Source of the DNA: Ipomoea triloba
Lineage: Eukaryota > Streptophyta > Magnoliopsida > Solanales > Convolvulaceae
Length of the DNA stretch: 64,000 nucleotides
Reading direction: 5' to 3'
Assembly: GCF_003576645.1 (NCBI RefSeq)
Contig: NC_044918.1
Location: 23,072,804-23,136,803 of the forward strand
The position numbers and the translations under genes were made by a program. The notes beneath the pieces were generated by a model. That model was not told the origin of the DNA. It worked only from the letters and a program-made list of their open reading frames with translations, and made no database searches. Numbering within the stretch: the first letter of the stretch is position 1; every line of letters starts with the position of its first letter. Shown one piece after another: positions 54,637-64,000 of this stretch.

Positions 54637-55077
54637 TATATCTAAAAACATAATAAGTCTCAATCACGGTTATATCTCTGATTTATGTCCCTCTTTTTGT
54701 ATGCTAATAAATGTATACATTTGGTTTTAAATGTTGTACACTTCAATGTTATTAGACAAAACTGTTCATACTACATTCTTGTTACTGTTATAACACTATT
54801 ACTTTTTAACTCCATTATTATTTCCATACACCTATATCTATCATATCTTTTTCCTATTTTTAATTATCATTTTATTAAAATTATTATATAATTAATTTAA
54901 TAGTTGATTATATTTTAACAAAATTTTTACTAATGGTAAATCATGTGTGTATATGTTTTCAAAAAATATATATATATGTGTGTATATAAAATACATATAT
55001 TATTTGTGTATATATAATTCGAATTATAAATTCTAATTATTTGTATTTATTAATGTTTTAATATTGGGCATGAATTT
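54637..55077. other. AT-rich intergenic DNA
   Basis: Short TA/TG repeats near 54968-55010. No gene. Confidence 0.4.
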
Positions 55078-55103
55078 TCGCGCATTACGCGTACAAAATA
55101 CTA
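55078..55103 (+). mobile_element. Helitron 3' terminus
   Basis: CGCGCATTACGCG hairpin followed by TACAAAATACTAG and T. The 5' end of this copy was not located. Confidence 0.5.
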
Positions 55104-55258
55104 GTAATAAGTGTCTAATTTGATAGAGAATACAAAAGTCCCTAATTAAACATTACCTCAATAATAGTAAAAGAACTAAATAAAACATGACAACTAACAT
55201 GTAGTGTGATGACATTTTGATTATCATCCCAAATCAGTGGTCATATATTCGAACACAA

Positions 55259-55609
55259 TCTATACTATATATAAAAGCAATATCCTCCTCTAAAGTTTTC
55301 CTACCCAAACGTAGGGGTATTTTAGTAATATGGTAATTATTATTATTATGATAGAATAATATTAATTATTGATTGTAATTATTATTATTATGATAGAGCT
55401 TAGCCAACATAGAGATTCCTTTCATTTGATTATAATTTATTTTTGTTATTTAAAATAGTATCAATTAGCCATGCTCTTCCTTCTAATTTTTGTTTAGACG
55501 TTTCATAATATAAATTTTAAGTAATCAATTTCAACACTAATACACAAATCTTATAATTTCAAATAAATGTACACTTTCAAATATTAGAATTGTTTATAAT
55601 TTCATCATC

Positions 55610-55611
<2 letters not shown>
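55259..55611 (+). mobile_element. Helitron-like 5' end
   Basis: TCTATACTATATATAAAAGC after an A is the common plant Helitron start. No matching 3' end before the microsatellite, so truncated. Confidence 0.45.

Positions 55612-55668
<57 letters not shown>
55612..55668. repeat. (TA)n microsatellite
   Basis: About 27 TA units, abutting the left end of the second composite MULE. Confidence 0.9.
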
Positions 55669-55672
<4 letters not shown>

Positions 55673-55990
55673 TGTAATCATATGAGACATCATATTTAGA
55701 TGAGAAATAAGACATTCTGGGAGCCGCCGATCTTGTACTATTTGATGGTTGAGATTAATCCTTTTTTCCTTTTTTATGTGTTTAATTTTAATTAGTAAGG
55801 GTTGTATTGTAATTGTAGATGTTTTATTTTTAGTCTGGGATTGTAATGCATTATTTTAGGTGTTTTAATTTTGGTAGGATTACATTTATTTTTTTGCTTT
55901 GCCGTCCAGTATCACTGGTTCCCTTCCCGTTTCCCTTCCGGTTGTGTCTTTGCGGCATTGGTTCTTTTTTTTCGGGCATGGAGTTTGGTG

Positions 55991-55996
55991 ATGGAG
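55991..55996 (+). other. Candidate first mini-exon of the transposase gene
   Basis: ATGGAG followed by GTATGT gives a start codon and a consensus 5' splice site about 290 bases before the FAR1 domain. Speculative. Confidence 0.25.
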
Positions 55997-56625
55997 GTAT
56001 GTTCTAGTTGTTTTTTATTTATTTATTTTTTGTTTTCGGCGGTGTGTTTTGCTGTTCTTTCGTCGTATGCATCACGTTGTTGGTGGGTTTAAAGATTTTC
56101 TGGATTTCGCGAGTGTGTGCATATGTGTTTTCATCTGTGTGCATGTCATACAGTTTGCACAGACACTATGCACACTGTGTCGTCTCTATGCAATCCAGTT
56201 GCTGTTGGGTGCTGCATTATGTTCCGTTACTTACGATGGTTTCTGTTTTTTTTTTTTTTGGCTTTGTGTTCCTATGTAGCAGCATCATTTGTTGATGATG
56301 AAGGTTTGTCAGGTAGGAGTGGTGGGTCCAATGTCTGTGTTATGAATCTTTCCCCTAGAGGGACAAAATATTGGACTCCGAGTTGTGACAAAGCTAGCCA
56401 GCCCTATGTTGGTCAGCGGTTTAGCAAGTTGGATGATGGTGTGGACTTCTATGTCCAGTATGCTTGTATGGTTGGGTTTGATGTTCGTTGTAGCACTGAA
56501 ACAAAGGATAGGATGGGTATGTGTTGAGGAAGTATTTGGTGTGTTCTTGCGAAGGTTTCAAGCAGCCTGCTAAGGATGTTTGTCCAGTAGGTGAGGGGGT
56601 CGGTGACAGTTCCATATCACCAAAG

Positions 56626-56757
56626 AGACGGCGGGTTACGAATAGGGTTGGTTGTAATGCCAAGAAGAGACGGCGGGTTACGAATAGGGTTGGTTGTAAT
56701 GCCAAGATCATTTTGCGGGTTACGAATAGGGTTGGTTGTAATGCCAAGATCATTTTG
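56626..56757 (+). repeat. Staggered 42-bp duplications in the FAR1 domain
   Basis: RRVTNRVGCNAK appears three times: AGACGG at 56626 and 56668 (lag 42), GCGGG at 56673 and 56715 (lag 42). The flanking AAGATCATTTTG block is also doubled. Copy 1 and other family members have this segment once. Confidence 0.9.
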
Positions 56758-57003
56758 AAGCGTATGGGTGATGGGCGGTATTCTGTATTTTCTTTCGAGA
56801 TAAGGCACACACATTCTTTGTGCTCAGAGTTGGCTAAGCCTTTCATGAGGGTTAATCGTAAGTTGTCTGTGGGCCATCAAAGCTTTGTTGCTAATTGTGC
56901 AAGAGCGAATATAGGTCCGATTAAGTCATTCAAGCTTTATAAGCAGATGGTCGGGGATTTTGTTGATGTTGGGGCCACTGGTGTAGACTTCCAGAATTTT
57001 AAG

Positions 57004-57037
57004 NNNNNNNNNNNNNNNNNGGGGGGGGGGGGGGGGG
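57004..57037. other. Assembly gap: 17 N followed by 17 G
   Basis: The unknown bases and the pure G run lie in exon 1 of the transposase. The G run is unlikely to be real sequence here. Confidence 0.9.
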
Positions 57038-57221
57038 ATGCACAGTTAATTGTTGAAAAGTTCCTTCATAAGAAGGAGTTGTGGTCTACATTTTGCTTTG
57101 ACTATGATGTGGATGAGTATGATCAACTCTCGCGTGTGTTTTGGGCGGACCCGGCTGCGCGGCGAAATTTTGCGTGCTTTGGTGATGTTGTGTCCTTTGA
57201 TGCTACGTATAAGACTAACAG

Positions 57222-57646
57222 GTATGTGCATATATTCATACATTCATGTGCATCTATTCTGTCTGTGGGATTCTGTTGTGTTTGAGAATTACATATATTT
57301 GTCTGTGCATTGTTGGCGGTAGGTGTGTGCACATATGTAGAATTCTCACTATTATACTGGCCCTTCTTGGGCCGTTTTGCGTGTCATGATTTTCCACTAG
57401 TTGAATGATTATGTTCTGTGTTGTTACTGCATATTTTTTTTTTAATTGTTCTCCGATTGGAGGGGGGAGGGTTTATCCATTTATTTTTCCTAACCGTGGA
57501 TGCCGTTCTGGTAAACAGTGCACTCTATGTGCATTTCAATTACGCAGTTTGTGCACGTGATATTAGTAGTAAATTTAATTTTTGTTGCTCTGTAGTTCGG
57601 TTGTATTTTGTTTTGTTTTTAATGTATGGAGCTGGCATGCGTGTAG
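57222..57646 (+). other. Intron of transposase gene, copy 2
   Basis: GT at 57222 and AG at 57645-57646 join AAC AG|G TAT in frame (TNRYNLV). Contains several TGTGCAT/GTGCAC motifs. Confidence 0.7.
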
Positions 57647-59182
57647 GTATAATCTCGTCTTTGTTCCATTTACTGGCATGGATAATCACAAGAAATCAGT
57701 GACGTTTGCAGCGGGGTTGATTGCAAAGGAGGATGTTGACTCATATGTGTGGTTGCTTGATAATTTCAAGCGAGCTATGAGCCACGAGCCGACATATGTT
57801 GTCACTGATCAAGATGCATCTTTAAGGGTAGCAGTGCCGAGGGTTTTCAAGTCTGCACGGCACCGATTTTGTATGTGGCATATTATGACGAAGGTGGGTG
57901 ACAAGGTTCGGGCGGTGCTTGCCAATGATCAGCCTTTTCGTCGGGATCTCAACGCTATTGTATGGGATGAGTGTATAACGATAGACCAGTTTGAGTCTAG
58001 ATGGCTTCAGATTATGGAGGATCATGGTCTTGCTGAGCATAGGTGGCTTCAGTTGATGTTTGAGTTGCGTGCATTTTGGATACCTGCTTTCTTTCGGGAC
58101 TTACCGATGAGTGGTTTAGTGTGGACTACATCTCGTTCCGAATCCCAGAATAGTTCATTTGGGGGTTGTACTAATTGCCATGCAAGTTTGGTGGAGTTTT
58201 TTATTCACTTCGAAGGTGCAATTGATAGTTAAAGGCATAAGCAAGCTAAGTTCGATGCTTCATGTGAGGGATATTTGCCAGTGGTAAAGACGCCTTTGGC
58301 TATTAAGCGTTATGCTGCTGCCGTTTATACCATTACTGTTTTCAATGATGTGCAGGCAGAGATTGTTGCTGGCTGCTTTGAATGTCGAGCTTTGTCGGTT
58401 GTGGTGGATGGTGATGTAAAACGCGTTGAAGTAGAGGGTGCAAATGGTGTTGTTTGTGTTGTTTTGTTTCATATGGTTGAAACTACAGCTTCTTGTTCGT
58501 GTCGTTTGTTTGAGCGTGTTGGGTTGCTTTAAAGGCATATTTTTCTTGTTTGTAAGGATGCTCGCGTGGAGTCCATTCCGGCGTGCTATGTTGTCTCTCG
58601 GTGGACACGTGATGCTTATAAGCGCCCAATTTATGATATAGATGGTGTGCACGATGCTTCTGTTTTGGGTGGGAACTCTAGCAAGGGTGCCATGAAAGAG
58701 GTTTGGAATGATTTTTATAGTTGCGTTGCACTTGCTAGCGGTAACTCTGATCGTGTATCGGAGTTGTCTCGTATTTTGAAGGACTTGAAAATTTCATTTG
58801 TGGATGCGGATAGTTCAATGGGTTCGTCAGTGGGTAAGGCTGGTGTGATTCGGTCATTTGGTGGTGTTTTGGCGTCGTCGGAGGTTGTTGTACACCCTCC
58901 TACGGTTGCAAAGAATAAGGGTTCTGGGAAGCGCTACAAAACTGCAAAAGAGATTGCTATGGAAAAAGCCGCGGAGTTTACTCGTGAGTGTGCCACGTGT
59001 CATAAATGCAATGGACATGACACCCGTAATTGCCCGTTAAATCCAAAATCCAAGGCGAATGTGCAAGCACAGTTGAAGACGAAGGCAAAGTCCAAGGCCA
59101 AGGCGTAGTTTTCAACCATTACATTTTATAAGAACATTGGAGTTATTATACATTTTCCTTTATAAGAATTTCGTACTCTTTT

Positions 59183-59560
59183 TTCTTAAGTGTAGTTTGG
59201 CCGTTTGCATTATTCTGTGTGTTTGCCTCTTTCTTTGGAAGATTAAGGTTGTTCGACTACGTGCACTTACTTCTAATTCTATGTGCACGTGTGTATCTAT
59301 TTGGTTTATTGCTATGTCCATTCCCGCGCATCACGGTCATCGCTGTGTGCACTTACTCATAATACTGTGTGCATATTTCTCATTACTGTGTGCACTCGCT
59401 CTCATTTACTGGGTGCATGTCCGTATGCGTGTGCATTTCATATAAGTACTGCGTGCATTTTCTCTCATGGCTGTTTGCATATACTCTCATTTATATGTGC
59501 GCGTGCATTTACTGATACTAACTGTGTGCATCTTTCACTACTTTTGTGGGAACAGTTACG
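59183..59560. repeat. TGTGCAY motif array, copy 2 intergene
   Basis: About 12 copies of TGTGTGCAC, TGTGCAT or GTGCAC variants, mostly in one orientation, spaced about 25-30 bases. Corresponds by position to the array at 44941-45380. Open frames in it are not genes. Confidence 0.75.
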
Positions 59561-59882
59561 CTGCGTACATCATACTTTTGTATCAGTCAATGCTCCTCTC
59601 TATTCAAAAAAAAAAAAACCACATGTGCACATAATTCCCATTAATCACATGCCTCAAAAAATAATTCGCCTACAGCCAATAATATAATTTCACCATGTCC
59701 ATTGTCCAGTATCCCAAAACATTAGTACTACCCCAAAGTTCGCTAGTTGTTAACTTTCTAGCTAAACATTACTAATATCCCGCAGTTTGCTAGTTGTTAA
59801 ATTACTAGATAATTGAGTAATCTGCGTGTGCACCAAAAATAAAAAGCAGTGTTTATCAAAAGTGGTCATCATTGGTAGGTAA

Positions 59883-62800
59883 TCAGCAGCCTTGCGTGAC
59901 ATAGCTTGCGAATAGCTCATGCTGGAATTTTCTTGCCCTTTTCAAGTTGGAACCTTGATGTTCGTTGATGTCGATCATTAGCATTTCTCTCATGTATGTC
60001 ATTCGTAGCTGCTGTAGATATGTCCAGTCGCCTTTCACGAATCCGCAGTTCCATGTTTTGTATGTCTGCCCGGTGAAGGTCTCCATGTGCCGCATCGTGT
60101 AGATTCCACAGTCTACCGTGTTTTGGGTGTCGATCCACGGCATTTGCATGCGTGTTGGCGTTACCCTGGCAATGTCTCCACTTCTTCTCACTTCACCCTC
60201 GTCATACAAGTGTGTGGAAAACAGGTCAACCTGTACATTTTCAAACAACATGAAGCTCTTCACTTTGGTAGTTACATAATGTATCAATTTATTGTAAATT
60301 ATGGGGGATAATGCTTACCAAATCTTCCGGGACCTTATCATATTTCCACTCGTTGGAAACCTTCTTGGATGAGTTATCGATGATTTCAATTTTCATCTTA
60401 ATTAGGTCGAAGCTTATCATGTAGAAGTGTTCTTCCTGTAGGATTGGGAATATCACCTGCAGAATGGAATTAAAGTTAAGGATCGGGTGGGTGCATGTTT
60501 GCACTTGTTTAAGTACCCGTGTGCACATATCATACGCATAATTTAGGGCTGTGCACCTTTCGTGGAATGTGTGTGCATCAAATTGCTTGATAATAGTACC
60601 CATGTGCAGAATACATTCTGCCTGTGTGCACTTTGGGAAGTACCCATGTGCACATACCATCCACGTGAAGTAAGGCCTGTGCATTTCCTATCATAAGTGT
60701 GTGCATCTGTTAAGTGTAAAGAAATGTCTTCATCATTTACCATGTCCACATCGGACCACTTGTTGTACGGGGACAGCTCCAGATCTTTAGCCAAGCGGGA
60801 ACAGAACCAAGCCAACCTTTGTTTCCTAGATTTCTTGTGGGCCACTACAGTTTGGAGCTGCATTTATTCATTCATTACTTAATTGCGGGAATAAAAGTAA
60901 TTTTTCTAGATAAGTAGTATAGGGTCAGAGGAATAAAAGTAATTTTTCTAGATAAGTAGTATAGGGTCAGAATTCAACCGTGGTGGTGGGTGATGCAAAT
61001 ACCCTCCTTGGTGCGCCTTGTGTGGTGGTGGGTGATGCAAATACCCTCCTTGGTGCGCCTTGTGTGTTTTGGTGTGATGCAAATACCCTCCTTGGTGCGC
61101 CTTGTGTGTTTTGGTGCTCTCGATGATTTAAAATGCACGCCCACGCGGTCATGATGCCAACAGATACCTCCTGCTCCATCAGTAGTGATGTGAAGTCCAG
61201 TAACCTAGCAACCCTCTGTTTGTATGTGAACAGCACCTCATACCTGCATCATGTATGGTTTTATAGTGTTATCATATAACACCTATTATAGTAATGTGTA
61301 AACAATCCGAACTAGTAATTCAATTTCACTTGGGGAGAAGAATTTAAAAAAGGTTTTCGGTGTCTTTTTCCATTACATGTCGTTGTTAATGCTCTGTGCA
61401 ATCCATTGGTGGATGACGAATGGCTGTGGGATTTCTTCATACGTGATTCCCATAATCTGGCTCATGTAATTGCACAGCATTTCCATTCCGCCGTCTTCTT
61501 GCTCGGTGTCAGTCCTTTGTGGCCGTGCTACCTTGGTTGGGGCGCCAAATGGTGGGCCGCATAGGTTCTTCTTTCCGCTGTGGTGTACTCCAATAATTTG
61601 CTGGTTCAGCAACACAGGTTAGAATATTTTGTAGTAGCATTTCACAGTGGTCTGTGCATCCACTTTCCATGTTTTCATATGATTTTCATATGCATTTCAC
61701 AGTAGTAGCAAGCGCAAATTGTTAATTATTTAGGTTTGAAATTTTTACCTCTGCTGGGGTGTTTAATATTTCTCCACTCGGCCCTGCAATTTCTATCGCT
61801 TCCGGTGCACGCTCAGTATCTGTTTGCATTTCTACAACTGGTTCAGTAGGCTCGTGGGACCCTTCTTCATTGGGTGGTAGATCGATGTTGGCCATGGTCT
61901 CCATACCCTCATTATTATCCGCTTGCGTGAAGCCCAAGCTGAAACTAGGTATTTCGCACCCATCTGTCCTTAGTAGTGCCGCTCTCTCCACATCCTCCAC
62001 CACCTTAATGTTTTCGGGGTTTGCCCAAAACTCGTCCTCGTGCTCGTTATCTGTGTTTTCCTTGCTTGGTGGACAACTGCTCACGTTTTGTTGTTGCATC
62101 CCCATCAGTCCCTCCATTGACTCCATTGCCTTCCGAATTTCACTCATTATTCCTTCCTTCACAGCCACATCCTCTGTCTCCTGTGTTAATTTCTCCAGAT
62201 CTAACATGATGGACTTCAGCATTGTCATTTTCTCTGAGACTCGAACTTCAAAACTATGCGTTTATATGTGTAGGAAAACAGTGTGCATTTCAGTTATTAA
62301 CAAGGTGCATGTCAGAACTCTGTACAGTTCAAAAACTTCATTTATTAGTCATAAAACCAATGTGCATCTTACTTTATTACCCTGTGCATATGACCACAAT
62401 TTTAACATTCTGCTGCAAAACTTCTTCTTCCCATTCCCACACTATCATGGTCTACTATTATACATATAGGGTGTGTGCATGTCATACAATTGGTGTGTGC
62501 AGTTTGTAATTAGTTATTACCATGTGACTATTATCAGGATCTTACTCTTCACTCTGCTAAATTTGGAATTACAATTACCTATGTGCATCTTAATGCCAAG
62601 GTCTGTGCGTTTTGTAATTAACCACTTATCACCTCAAGCGTAGGTGTAATAATATTTCACTTCCAAATACATATGTGCATCTTAGTTTTAAGGGCTGTGC
62701 ATTGTTTGAAGAATCAGTTTTCAACTACTCATAAGCAAAAATGGTAATGGTGTTTCTTACGCTCTCTTCCACGCATTGTGTACTTCTGCGTCCAAGAGCT

Positions 62801-63795
62801 CGCCCGTCCCAAATCCCCCCAACCTGATTTCTGAGAACGCCCTATCACTCATTAACCGGGTGGTCCAACCTTTTATTCTCGGGACCTGTCGCGGAACGGA
62901 GTTGCCGGCGAACTTCACTCGGTCCATATACAGTACCTACATGGTCATAAAGTGCCAAAATATATTAGAGGGTGTATGTTCAAGTGTTTGGCCACTTTAA
63001 TAAAAATATCAACACCGTTGTGCTTACCGACAGGAAAAGTAATGGCCCGCAGAATCTCTTGTGCTCTCCTCTTTTCCATTTATCATGTGTGTCTACGAGG
63101 TTGGTCAGTAGGTACTTGCACCAATTCAGATTTGGAATGCGGGCGACGTCCTCCAACTCATCAACATACAGCTGGTGGCAGTATCCATTTGTCATGGCTC
63201 AGATCAGTGTGGTCACAACCAAAATAGTGAAGTGCCTCTTGAAAATTTCACACCCTGCGGGGTATTCTTCTATGTTATCGCTCACCATCGTTGGTGTTAT
63301 GGCGTGGTTGGTTGTGAAAAAGCACCCTCGCCATTCCAGTAGTGTTCTCGTAATGTCATTTGGGTCCCGGTTTGTGACATCAGTATCCCCACGTGGTAAT
63401 CCAAGCACTCTTTGCACATCGTCTTCCTCAATCCGAAGTATTTTATCATCCTCCAACAGTATGGTCATCGTTGCTGGGTCAAAGTTTGTGAGCAACCAAC
63501 GGCCTAAACGCAATGGTACTTGCTTGATGTTAAGATTAAGGATACCTCCAAATCCTATGGCTGCAACTGCATCACGCTGCCTTCGATTGAGTTTTTTGAT
63601 GGCATCTATTAGTGGTTTGGCGGTTATCCTAGTTTTCATGCTTGGATACTTATCCTCCTCTTCTTCTGTTAATTCGTATTCTGGGGCATCCCATGCGGGG
63701 CCAGCTTCTAAGCGCTGTAGGAATGCTCGTGGAGGGCTTACGAAGTCATCATCGTCATCCCTATTCCCTGCCTGCTGGGTGGTAGGATTGGTCAT
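59883..63795 (-). CDS. Ulp1-type (C48) cysteine peptidase of composite MULE, eight exons
   Basis: Minus strand. Exons by splice sites and phase: 63795-63028, 62936-62761, 62253-61749, 61600-61377, 61243-61087, 60857-60741, 60456-60319, 60230-59883; all junction phases agree, giving about 810 codons. Exon 1 starts MTNPTTQQ, is acidic, and carries the conserved N-terminal domain of plant transposon ULP proteins (AVAAIGFGGILNLNI, RLGRWLLTNFDP, DDVQRVLGLPRGD). Exon 2: DRVKFAGNSVPRQVPRIKGW. Exon 3 is acidic and low in structure. Exons 7-8 hold the C48 core: EEHFYMISFDL (His), IEIIDNS (Asp), NTVDCGIYTMRH (Cys), all present. The family removes ubiquitin-like modifiers such as SUMO; here it belongs to a mobile element and its true substrate is unknown. 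One defect: TGA at 63201-63199 in exon 1 (TTLI-stop-AMTNGYC). Introns are rich in TGTGCAY. Confidence 0.85.
60480..60720. repeat. TGTGCAY motif array in ULP intron 6
   Basis: About nine copies (GTGTGCAC, TGTGCATC, TGTGCACTTTG and others) in 240 bases between exons 7 and 6. Confidence 0.75.
60888..60971. repeat. Exact 42-bp tandem duplication in ULP intron 5
   Basis: GGAATAAAAGTAATTTTTC to GGGTCAGA occurs twice, starting at 60888 and 60930. Confidence 0.92.
60980..61116. repeat. Staggered 42-bp duplications at ULP exon 5 end
   Basis: GTGGTGGTGGGTGATGC starts at 60980 and 61022 (lag 42); GATGCAAATACCCTCC starts at 61034 and 61076 (lag 42). The repeated segment includes the exon 5 splice donor, so three possible donors exist; the first on the minus strand (61086-61085) keeps phase. 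Confidence 0.9.
62262..62720. repeat. TGTGCAY motif array in ULP intron 2
   Basis: About ten copies of TGTGCAT/TGTGCAG in 460 bases between exons 3 and 2, with spacers of 25-70 bases. Confidence 0.7.
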
Positions 63796-64000
63796 CCGTC
63801 GTTTTGGACCTGTTCATTGTTAACAACAGTAATTGGGGTAGTAAGTGATAATTCAAATCAGTTCATAGCCAAGTGCACACACTACTGTTATGTCATGCAC
63901 ACACCCTATAGATATCAAAATAGCCCATGACAGTGTGAAAATGATAATATTGGGTATGAACAACATGCAATCGGTAAGGTTCTAAAGTGCATAAGCTTTT
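63796..64000. other. 5' flank of ULP gene, cut by window end
   Basis: Contains GTGCACACACTACTG and CATGCACACACCC (motif on the minus strand). An in-frame stop lies just upstream of the chosen ATG. No TATA box or terminus seen. Confidence 0.5.

Larger units (their letters stand above)
56285..59108 (+). pseudogene. FAR1-type MULE transposase, copy 2
   Basis: Related to FAR1/FHY3 transcription factors, which descend from such transposases. Exon 1 to 57221: FAR1 domain (YVGQRFSKLDDGVDFY, GFDVRCS, KYLVCSCEG, NRVGCNAK, RHTHSLCS), then RVFWADPAARR and VVSFDATYKTN (first catalytic Asp). Intron 57222-57646 (AACAG|GTATGTG ... GTGTAG|G) with TGTGCA motifs. Exon 2: FVPFTGMDNHKKS, YVVTDQDASL (second Asp), HRFCMWHIMTKVG, SWIM finger CSCRLFERVGLL, zinc knuckle CATCHKCNGHDTRNC and a Lys/Ala-rich tail. 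Breaks: frameshift near 56517, a TAA at 58230-58232, and a TAA at 58530-58532 where the SWIM Cys is expected (ILCRH in copy 1). A 17-base N gap and a 17-base G run interrupt exon 1 (57004-57037), and three 42-base-lag repeats lie at 56626-56757. Some damage could be assembly error. Confidence 0.85.
55669..64000. mobile_element. Composite FAR1-ULP Mutator-like element, copy 2
   Basis: Plus-strand FAR1/MULE transposase gene (to 59108) and minus-strand Ulp1-type peptidase gene (63795-59883) face each other across 0.77 kb. The left end lies beside a (TA)n tract; the right end is beyond the window. Non-coding parts are filled with TGTGCAY motifs. Elements of this composition are known from plants (MULEs that took up Ulp1-like genes, for example Kaonashi in Arabidopsis and CUMULE in melon). 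Confidence 0.75.

Noticed and set aside
59283..59687. Frames of 102-134 codons downstream of the transposase
   Set aside because: Lie in the TGTGCAY array of the intergene; composition reflects the motif.
62021..62209. Plus-strand frames opposite ULP exon 3
   Set aside because: Antisense of a coding exon whose phase fits the eight-exon model.
61759..62469. 236-codon plus-strand frame
   Set aside because: Runs over exon 3 and intron 2 of the minus-strand peptidase gene; Ser-rich antisense product without domain.

Overview
This is plant nuclear DNA, and almost all of it is transposable elements. It is AT-rich. It carries a SAUR auxin-response gene, tRNA-derived SINEs, Helitrons, Copia, mariner, hAT-like and Harbinger-like elements, and Mutator-like elements with FAR1-type transposase and Ulp1-type peptidase genes. 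I see no bacterial, viral or organellar genes and no rRNA. The species cannot be named from this sequence alone; it is a eudicot-like genome. A short run of N next to a run of G (57004-57037), and four clusters of duplications that all have a 42-base lag, show that 52.8-61.1 kb needs an assembly check.

Layout. 1-17.9 kb: intergenic DNA full of short non-autonomous elements (foldback elements, SINEs, Helitron ends). Two neighbouring elements (2.97-4.51 kb) have interiors made of many spaced copies of one short motif. 17.96-18.72 kb: the only host gene I can support, a SAUR with TATA box, two overlapping upstream ORFs, and a 118-residue product with a His-rich tail. 19-34 kb: more MITEs, a solo LTR with a perfect 5-base target duplication (27.8-29.1 kb), a perfect 41-base inverted repeat (31.7 kb) and a GC-contrasted hAT-like element.

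35.2-48.8 kb and 55.7-64.0 kb hold two copies, in opposite orientation, of one composite Mutator-like element. Each has a FAR1/MULE transposase gene facing a multi-exon Ulp1-type cysteine peptidase gene (convergent). The second copy (right) is the better preserved: its peptidase gene splits into eight exons whose phases all agree, with one in-frame stop. The first copy is decayed and is cut by a hAT-like MITE (35.95-36.68 kb) and by a mariner (37.26-44.85 kb). The mariner itself contains a roughly 62-base satellite, a 2.2 kb LTR-like insertion and a Pack-MULE-like element. Between the two copies lies a short Helitron (49.15-54.64 kb) split by a 4.97 kb Copia retrotransposon with 168-base LTRs.

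The most interesting signal is that the non-coding parts of the composite element (introns, intergene) are densely studded with TGTGCAY/TGTGCCY motifs, while several small foldback elements in the window carry arrays of their own, different motif. This resembles the Arabidopsis VANDAL elements, whose self-encoded VANC proteins recognise motifs iterated in the element's non-coding DNA. A self-recognition system of that kind, with the Ulp1-type protein as candidate reader, is an inference to be tested, not something the sequence proves.
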